Positions 56,207 to 64,000 of a DNA stretch of 64,000 nt are shown one piece after another (within the stretch, counting starts at the first letter, position 1; every line of letters starts with the position of its first letter). Source of the DNA: Rhizophagus clarus (taxonomy: Eukaryota > Glomeromycota > Glomeromycetes > Glomerales > Glomeraceae). Location of the stretch: positions 310,001 to 374,000 of the forward strand of contig BLAL01000175.1 in assembly GCA_015698045.1 (NCBI GenBank), in the 5' to 3' direction. A program made the position numbers and the translations under genes. The notes under the pieces are model-generated. The model worked only from the letters and a program-made list of their open reading frames with translations, searched no databases and was not told the DNA's origin.

Positions 56207-57774
56207 AATTATACGTATCAAGAGTGATACAGAAAGTTGTGGAGTATGGTGTGAACTGTGGAGTACAACAATAGATTTCTATTAAATAAAAAAATTTTAC
56301 TTTATTATATAGTGTTTATCATCATGAATAAACGTCCAATTACGAAGTGGTTAATAAAAAATTAATGAAAAAAATAAACAAATAAATTTTTTAATTAAAA
56401 ATGATTGTGATACTATCATGTTTATCAAATTTTAAAATGCGTTTTTTTATTCTTAACCACGCGAAGGAGAAGCAAAAATTCAGCTCAAAATTTCAAAGAA
56501 TGAATTTAAGTGACAAAATAAAAATGTTATCTACTCTGAATATTATCTTTTTATCGCTGTTTTCAAAAACATATGAATCAGGTGATGATCAGTAAGTAAA
56601 TAGATTTTGTTATTTCGTTGATCACATGAACATGAAATTCATGGGAAAACATGGAGTTCGAGAGTTCAAAAAAAAAGTGTTTGAAGAGTTCACGTACTTT
56701 TTTATAAGCTTAGTTACTTTATTATAAAATTTCATAATCAAAGTGCACTCCCTATGTACGCGTACAATATACTACGAGTGTAGCGTACGTAGCGAACTTA
56801 GCACCTTTTTAGTACTTTTTTAGCAGCGTGAAAAAAAGCCTGATAATTAGTCTTTTTAGCCGGAAATACTAAAGTTTTATCGTTATTAATGGACTCAAAA
56901 AAATTTACCAGAATTTACGGGAAATCCAGCAACATTATGATAGAATTATCACGCTGCTTTTTAGTACCGTATTCCCATAATTATTCGTCTCATTGTCCTG
57001 AACCACGGTGCATCTTAATAATCATATTTGGATATGTGGAACTTCACATTGAAGAGTTTCATGTTAAGTAAATATAACTGGGAGACGATCATCAGAAATG
57101 GGAAATTAGCTTGATCAAAATTTAATTTAATAAATCACTTTGCTGATCTCAGCAAATTTCATAAAATTGGCTTAATAACCAAAATTAGTTGATAAGTTTG
57201 TCCTCCGCGTTGTGGCGTTATTACTTATATAACGAATAATTTTCACGTATGATAATGTGATACAAAAATTACTTACATAAGTTCTTTTACAGTATTATTT
57301 ATGCATATAACATTAATAAACAATGTGCTAACACACTTTATATTAATTTAGGTTCCAAGCAAACAATAAACATTATAATTAATATATCAGACAATTGTCT
57401 ATCTTCAATTCGTATCCGTGATCGGGTATCCGACTTATATGTACCCAGATAGTTTTACATTATTTTGCAATTTTTTATACTTTTATTTTTGTTTAACTTG
57501 TATGTGTAACGCAATACTATTCCTCATAATAAAATATAATAAAATAAATGAAGTTTATGGCCGATGTAACATTTAAAAATTGACGTGCTAAGGTTATTCT
57601 TATTTATGAAGGAATAGTGGTAAAGAGTTAAATCTTTTAATCAGCCCAACTATTATCTTCAAAAATATAATTAATCAATTTTTATTCATTTTATGAAATA
57701 TTATTACAGATTATTAGAACACAATTTTGACGCTTAAAAGGCATAAATAAATAAAAATATTATAATTTATTTAA
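56207..57774. other. gene-free stretch
   Basis: Small frames at 56401-56595 and 56889-57071 show no domain and no paralogue in the window. No other feature seen. Confidence 0.35.
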
Positions 57775-58240
57775 CATGAATGGTTCATTATTTTTCTTTT
57801 AACTTCTTCTAACCTAATAATCCCTTCTCCATTCTTATACATCAAAGCAAAAATACTTTGAGCTGTACTATATCCTGAACCTGCAGCCCTTTGATACAAT
57901 TTAAATGTCTTTTTCTTATCAATATCAGTCCCAATCCCATTTTCATAACAATATCATAAACTATATATTCCATCTACATCTCCTAAATATGCAGCCTTTT
58001 GACGTAATTTGAATGCCTTTTACGTATCAATATCAGCTCCAATTCCATTTACCCTAAACCACTTATTCCATCTGAAAGTTCCTAAATCTGTTGCCTTTTG
58101 ACATAGTTCAAATGCTTTTTCTTATTAATGTTAGTTCTAGTTATAAAGGTGTAACAATAACTTAAATCATTCACTCCATTTTCAAATGACTTCCTATTGA
58201 TATCATTTCCAATTCCAAAAGTGTAGCAATATCCCAAATT
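57775..58240 (-). pseudogene. decayed Sel1 tail of the adjacent kinase-Sel1 gene
   Basis: Downstream of the live frame the DNA still resembles Sel1 units: NNLGYCYTFGIGNDI at about 58230-58195, GYCYENGIGTDIDKKK-like at 57970-57920, and a terminal repeat with YKNGEGIIRLEEVKRK near 57850-57800. It is out of frame with the upstream gene and contains several stops and small deletions. The end matches the end of the neighbouring 1203-residue protein in kind (AKMYEDGKEVIKD…), so the ancestral protein was longer by about four repeats. Confidence 0.7.
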
Positions 58241-60368
58241 ATTCCTAGTCCTAAATCTGCTGCCTTTTCACATAATTCAAATGCCTTTTCCTTATCAATG
58301 TCAGTTCCAATTCCAAAAGTGTAGCAATACCCTAAACCATTCATTCCATTTGCATTTCCTAAATCTGCTGCCTCTTGACATAATTCGAATGCCTTTTTCT
58401 TATCAATGTCAGTTCCAATTCCAAAAGTGTAACAATGCCCCAAATTACTCATACCAAACGCATCTCCTAAATCTGCTGCCTTTTGATATAATTCAAAGGT
58501 CTTTTTTTTATCAATGTTAGTTCCAATCCCATGTAAATAACAATATCCTAAATCATTTATTCCAGATGTATTTCCTAAATCTGCTGCCTTTTGATATAAT
58601 TCAAATGCTTTTTTTTTATCAATAACAGTTCCAATTCCATTTTCATAACAATATCCCAAATTATATATTCCAGATGAATTTCCTAATTCTGCTGCTTTTT
58701 GATATAATTCAAATGCTTTTTGTTTATCAATATCGATTCCAATTCCTAAATAATTAAATTTTCCAAGTAAGGCAATGGAATTTGAATCATCTTGATTATT
58801 TAATAAATTATCAATAATCTCTTGCAAAGTTATATTATGATCATTAAGATAATTTAGCACTTTTTGTTTTCCTTTTCCTATTACTATATTATTGTCTTCT
58901 CTATCAAGAACGTTAATTATATCATTAATTATTGCATTGAATTTGTTGCCCGATGACATTGAAGTTTCTATTTCTTTTGTGTTAATCATATCAAAGTTTT
59001 GAATGACTTGTGATAATTCTCCATGTAATGAATTAGTATTTTCAGGGAATTCAACATCTAAATTATTATTTGATGATTGGACATTTGTAATTATGTTTTC
59101 CTTTGTAGTAATTGTTTTTAATTTATCAACTACTTGATTAATAGTTGGTCGATCATCAGGTTCAATGTTCCAACATTCTACAAAAAAAAATATATATGTG
59201 TATGTATTATCAAATATCAACTAATTGAAACAACATTACTTATAAAGTCATAAATTTAAATTGTATTTACCAGTATAAAGTTTTATATATTCATCAGGTG
59301 TACCGGGAATTGGCTTTTCTCTAAGACCTTGTAAAATTTCCATAGCCAAACCGACATCATGTGATTCATCACAAAAAGGTGACCGGCCACTGGATATTTC
59401 CCATAAAAGTACGCCAATACTGTAAACATCACTTTTCTTGTTTAATAAATATACTTCTATCTTATTATTGATACTATTTCTTTTTTTATTGAATATTTTT
59501 GGGTCAACGTAAGGAATTATTCCAAATACTTTTGATCGAGAGTTGGATATTTCCTCAATTCTTTTTGATAATCCAAAATCTGCTAGTTTAACGGTTTTCT
59601 GATGGACTAATATATTATTAGAGTGCTATTAACAATTACATAAATATAAAATATTAAATTAAGATAAAATAATCAATAAAATAAAACGTAGAATAAATTG
59701 TGAAATATTTACTAAATCACGGTGCACGATCCCTTCATCGTGTAAACATGATACTGCATAAACCAGTTGAATTGCAAGATTCAATTTATCATCCCAAGTG
59801 AGATTTACAAAATTTTCTTTCAAATATTTTCGGAGAGTACCATTTTCAGCACATTCTATTACCAATGAATATTCTTTTCGTTGGTTTCCTTTTAAAAAAA
59901 AAAACAAAAAAAAATTTTTTTTGCGAATAAGTTATAAATTGATTAATAGAATGTGATATTATAAAATAAATTTATCATACCTCTAATGGAAGCTGTGACA
60001 CCGTAAAAACTGATAACATTGTCATGAAAATCAACTTCACGTTGAAGTTGAATCTAAGCAATAAATAAAATTTTATCATCGTACACCTATATTTTATAGT
60101 AATTAATTACTGTATGTGTAATTACCTCACGAACAATTGCTTTAACTGTAGCATTATTGATATTAAAAAATGTTTTTATTGCATAACGCTTATGAGAATT
60201 TTTCCAATTTGCACAATAAACTTTTCCGAATCCTCCAGAACCAATTTCTTGAAGATTATGAAATTGGTCAAATTCATAATATTTAATAAGTTTCTTAGAA
60301 ATGGCTTCTTCAATCCATTTATTCCAATCATTTAAATTGTCAATAATTTCTGGGTTTATATTAGACAT
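58171..60368 (-). CDS. protein kinase-Sel1 repeat protein, 5 exons, 3'-truncated by frameshift (617 aa)
   Basis: Exons read leftward are 60368-60126, 60053-59981, 59888-59713, 59625-59271 and 59177-58171, with GT-AG introns in phases 0,1,0,1. The start is MSNINPEIID. The kinase covers about residues 33-305 and keeps all key motifs: EIGSGGFGKVY, YAIKTF, HDEGIVHRDL-HSNN, LADFGLSKRI and DVYSIGVLLWEISSG. Exon 4 carries an insertion of seven residues (around NKKRNSINNKIEV) in the activation segment compared with the paralogue at 50684-51017. Five Sel1 units follow. A frameshift after ADLGL then produces the unrelated tail GIIWDIATLLELEMISIGSH and a stop. The original reading continues as a pseudogene to 57775. 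The protein may still work as a shorter kinase. Confidence 0.85.
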
Positions 60369-60498
60369 TGTTGGGTACAAAAAAATTACTACTACTGATA
60401 ATTCAAAAATTAAAAAGAAGAAAAAATTTTTAAAAAATAAAATGGTATCACTGAGCGCCAAATTTATGTGACTGTCGATCGTTTTACTTCTAATTTAA

Positions 60499-60708
60499 GG
60501 GGACCGTTAAAGCGGGTAGAATCACGTGATCAAAGTAAAAATAATTATCACTCGGTGTCGCATCCTCCATTCTTCATTTTTACTAAGTATTCCGGGAACT
60601 TAGAATTTTTTCGGTTAGTAAAAACATATTTATCACGTAATTATTTGTCACATACGTAATTTCTTAATGCCGTAATTCTGGCTAATTCTACCCCGCTTTA
60701 ACGACCCC
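60499..60708. mobile_element. Harbinger-like MITE (210 bp), copy 2
   Basis: The ends are GGGGACCGTTAAAGCGGG and, complemented, GGGGTCGTTAAAGCGGGG, flanked on both sides by TAA (60496-60498 and 60709-60711). A TAA/TTA 3-bp duplication is typical of PIF/Harbinger elements. The core shares TTTTTACTAAGTATT, ATTTGTCACAT and AATTTCTTAATGCCGTAAT with copy 1 at 46965. It lies 130 bp upstream of the start codon of the kinase gene at 60368, so it may be part of that promoter. Confidence 0.8.
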
Positions 60709-60711
60709 TAA

Positions 60712-61905
60712 GAAATCATCACAGCGATCATAAAATTTTAGTAGTTCAAATAAAGTTATGTCACGTTTTGAAAAGTTATTATTCTTTTTATTTCGTTAAA
60801 ATGTGCAGTCAATAGAATAATTTCTTTAGACAAATACCGTTTTTTTTATTAATATAAAATTGTGCTTACTATAAAAAGATTTTGAGCCTCGACATAAAAT
60901 TTTATTTTAATTATTCCAAGAAATTATATATACTACGGTAATAGACTATTATTACATCAATTGGTTAAAATTACACTATTGTTTATAATCTTTGGATAAA
61001 TTTGGGATCAATATTATTTCTCCAAAAAATAAAGAATTGTAAACTATTGTTGCCGGTAATATTTATACCTTATGTTAATAAGTGGCTTAATTTTGAAAAT
61101 AATAAGTTAGCAAAAATTATCTAACATAGATGGCATGTAATGTACCGTATATAACAATAGTACGGTTATTGGCCAAATCGCAGTAAATTGCTTTCCAAAA
61201 CCCAACATATATAGACAATATTAAAGTTAAATTTTGATATAACGATATGTTAGAATTCATTTGAAAATTTTAAAATTATACATTTCATATTTTAATGGAA
61301 AAATATAATTTCATCGTAGTATCTAATTTTAATAAGATATTGATATATTGATGTATTGTAACCTAAAAACTTTTTATTCTATTATCCTTAAACCATTACA
61401 TAATTTACATAAGCAATGTCTATAATAACATTACAAAATCTATATTCTCAGATAATTGCTTACTTTTGTTATAATATATCAGCCAATGGAGGAAGTTCCT
61501 AAAATTTCGGAGGACGTTAATTAAGTGACTGTCGTTAATATCAGTCAATAAATGATCAAGATTAAATTGGTGAATGGGTTAGACGCGGCCTTATATAACT
61601 AAAAAGGGCTGTTATTGATAATTTTGGAGTATTGATTAAAGATAACTAAGGCCCAATTTCCAAAATCGTCAGGTATGATTTAAACGCTTTTGTTTACCAT
61701 TATTAATTTCAATTCTTAAATTATAAAATATTTCAAATAAAACTGGATCTTTAATTATCTTAATATTTAATAACAAGTTATAAATTTAATGTGATGTTGT
61801 TACTTAGATAATATGAATTTCATGTTTATTTGTATTTTATTTACTGAAGCTTATACGTTACTAAGAGTTAAAAGAATCAACATGTAATTTACAATAATAA
61901 TTAAA
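60712..61905. other. gene-free AT-rich stretch
   Basis: No gene or repeat recognised. Confidence 0.35.
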
Positions 61906-62300
61906 TTTCTTAGTAAGAAAAATTGTTCCAAATGATCAACAGTCAAAATTAGCTAATTTTGATGTATTAATTACATTATTAGAGTGACATTAAACACAAG
62001 GCAAATAAACCAATTTTATTATGATAACATAATTCCGTATCATCGGATCATGTTCATCCAGTCGAAATGCCTGATCCGAGTAAAAATTTTCTCAAATTGG
62101 TTCACTATCAGCCAACACATTTTTTTTTTTTTTGGAATATCACTTTCACTTTTTATTAAAAAAAAAATAGTATATTTATTTGTGCAAAATTTTTTTGTAC
62201 TGTAGCTTGTAAAATATCAAATATCATTTTAGTACAATAAAATGAATAGAATTATCGTGGAAATAAATTAATTAAAAGTTTAACCTAGATCATAAAAATG
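61905..62300 (-). pseudogene. heavily decayed kinase fragment
   Basis: Exon-sized remnants on the minus strand are an exon-2-like TTTCCACGATAATTCTATTC at about 62264-62245, an ENF…QAFRLDEHD stretch (about 62105-62040) and HSNNVINTSKLANFD (about 61975-61935), comparable to HSNNILVHQ…KLADFG. Frames are broken throughout. Confidence 0.5.
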
Positions 62301-62539
62301 AGCTTTCACAAAAGAAAAAATAATTATAATAAGTAATGATTTGAAAAAAATATTATCACAAACGATTTCTTTAGTACTGAAGTTAAATTATTTCCGTAAT
62401 ATTAAATATTTAGACTTATTCAAATATTTTGCACCGCGTATAGTAAGTCTATTGATTACTTGTGATTTCAAAATGTCTTTTAAATTAGCAGAAACCAAAA
62501 ACTTAGGAATAACTTAGATTAATGAGAAATTTTCTTAAA

Positions 62540-62970
62540 TTCTTTTGACAGTCCAAAAATCAGCTCTTTTTGATGTATCAATACATTATTGGAGCGAACA
62601 TTATAAATATGAATAATTTTATTACGATGGCACAAAATTATATCATCGGATAATCTTTCGCTATACAAATATGACGACACTAGCTAGTTGAAATGCCAAA
62701 AGTAAGAATTTTCTCAAATAATTACATCATCAGCATATTCCATTCAGTCTTAATCCATTACCAACAATCATTACTATTATTGCTATTATTTGAATATACT
62801 TACTTTTATTATTAGAATTTATTTTATACACATTAACTAGTGATAAAAAATTTTTTGTAACTTGTAAGATATCAATTAAAAAAATTATCGTATCCTAGTG
62901 TTAGTACAGTACAATAAAAGTGAATAGAATTATCGTGAAAATTAACTAAAAAAGTTTAATCTAGATCACA
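62540..62970 (-). pseudogene. heavily decayed kinase fragment
   Basis: Remnants on the minus strand are an exon-2-like TTTTCACGATAATTCTATTC (about 62941-62922), MEYADD (about 62742), a QLASVVSYLY-like segment (about 62685-62650) and SNNVLIHQK…IFGLSK (about 62600-62555). The order matches the live genes. It is a close copy of the fragment at 61905-62300, so the pair probably arose by tandem duplication after or during decay. Confidence 0.55.
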
Positions 62971-63640
62971 AGAAGAGTTTTATTTCAAAAAATAATGATA
63001 TTTTTTGCAATTGTTAATGTCTTATATATTGGAAATTGTCATTACCACATGAAATAAAATAATTGATTATATTGTATAAGAACTATTGATTATTAAGTCG
63101 ACAGAATGACAGAATCATGTACGCGATCAAAATCTTATTAATGAATGTTATTTAGAAGTAGAAAGTAAAATTTTATCTCGCTGCTTGTATTGATATCATC
63201 AATTTTGATATTATTTCAAAAATGCTTCGATTTATATATTCTATACTTTAAATGAACGTTAAAATAATATAAACAAATAAATTAACTGGCTTTAAATCAT
63301 TCGGTTATTTGTAGTTCATTAACGAGAACTAGTCAACATTGTTAAAATATTTTTATAACGGGACACCAACATTGAAATAGATTTATTAATAATAATAACT
63401 TTTTTTATTTGTTTAAAAATTTAACGAATATTTATTAAAGTAATAATATAAATTTTATTATATTAAACGAATGACCTTCAAAGTTCTTGAAGTATTTATG
63501 ACAAATGTCACAAAACTAATCTCTAACAAACTAAGATAGTACAGTACATATAGATATTAAGATTTTATAAAATGTCGTATATACTATATAAGATATTTGA
63601 ATAATATAATTTTAGTCATTTTTTTTTTTTTTTTACTATA
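62971..63640. other. gene-free AT-rich stretch
   Basis: No gene recognised. Confidence 0.35.
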
Positions 63641-64000
63641 TAAGTAACCTGGAAAAAAAATAACAGTTAATTCTTGCTTCTTCGCAATTTCTTTTAGCGC
63701 TTTATTTATATTACCAGAAATAGCTAATTCATGATCTAATTTAGAAAGCGCTTTGTAATTTTGCTTATAAATCTTAATAAATCGTACATATGATGCATAT
63801 ATGTCTTATAATATAAATTTAGAAAAGGAATTTCAAATAGTACTTATAACGCATATTTCACTCTGATAGAATGTAATACTGATACCTTTCATTATTCTTT
63901 GATGCATTTCAATTTGATTTACAAAAGTTGTAAATCTTAATGTATTAAAAAGATTCGAACACAATATTCTAAAGAACAATATTTTTTTCTGTTTATAAAA
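63640..64000 (-). CDS. possible partial gene of unknown function at the right edge
   Basis: Two minus-strand open stretches join cleanly in phase 1. The first (upstream of 63886) contains FNTLRFTTFVNQIEMHQRIM and ends at a GTATCA donor. The second starts at 63804 after TTATAAG and reads DIYASYVRFIKIYKQNYKAL then SKLDHELAISGNINKALKEI, AKKQELTV. The implied intron is 81 bp. Lys/Ile/Leu-rich helical composition is all that can be said; no family is recognised. The 5' end is outside the window, and the 3' end runs into a poly(A) tract. This may be a remnant. Confidence 0.3.

Overview
The window is nuclear DNA of a filamentous fungus, most likely an arbuscular mycorrhizal fungus (Glomeromycotina, Rhizophagus-like). 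This rests on the very AT-rich intergenic DNA, short GT-AG introns, families of protein kinases fused to Sel1 repeats, F-box/LRR-like proteins, kelch membrane proteins, and abundant small DNA transposons. The species call is inference from gene content; no rRNA or tRNA gene was seen.

Layout. An F-box gene runs off the left edge (minus strand). From about 1 to 4.2 kb there are non-coding repeats, including a foldback element carrying 23-bp GGTACC-containing units. From 4.4 to 21.8 kb lies a tandem array of roughly 100-bp units that each look like an intron (GTAAGT at one end, CTAAC and TAG at the other). Two head-to-tail 7.55-kb LINE retrotransposons on the minus strand are inserted in it at the same 19-nt target. 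The right copy has both ORFs intact. The left copy has an intact ORF1 and four nonsense codons, with no frameshift, in ORF2. The array ends in a 651-bp terminal-inverted-repeat element, followed by a protein kinase gene (22.5-23.7 kb) that appears to carry a stop codon right after an intron.

The middle (25-40 kb) holds a decayed kinase fragment, a divergent pair of kelch membrane-protein genes (27.2-30.9 kb), at least five small non-autonomous DNA transposons (hAT-like, Tc1/mariner-like, a CCCTATA family and a core-sharing family), and a second F-box gene (36.2-37.6 kb).

The right third (40-63 kb) is a birth-and-death cluster of kinase-Sel1 genes. Three genes share the same five-exon structure and intron phases. 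The one at 43.95 kb has lost the catalytic HRD aspartate and the catalytic-loop asparagine, so it is a predicted pseudokinase. The one at 47.8-51.75 kb looks catalytically complete and has about 21 near-identical Sel1 units. The one at 58.2-60.4 kb is kinase-complete, but its Sel1 tail is cut by a frameshift. At least four decayed relatives lie between and around them. Kinase plus Sel1 architecture suggests signalling scaffolds, but the biological role is not visible from sequence.
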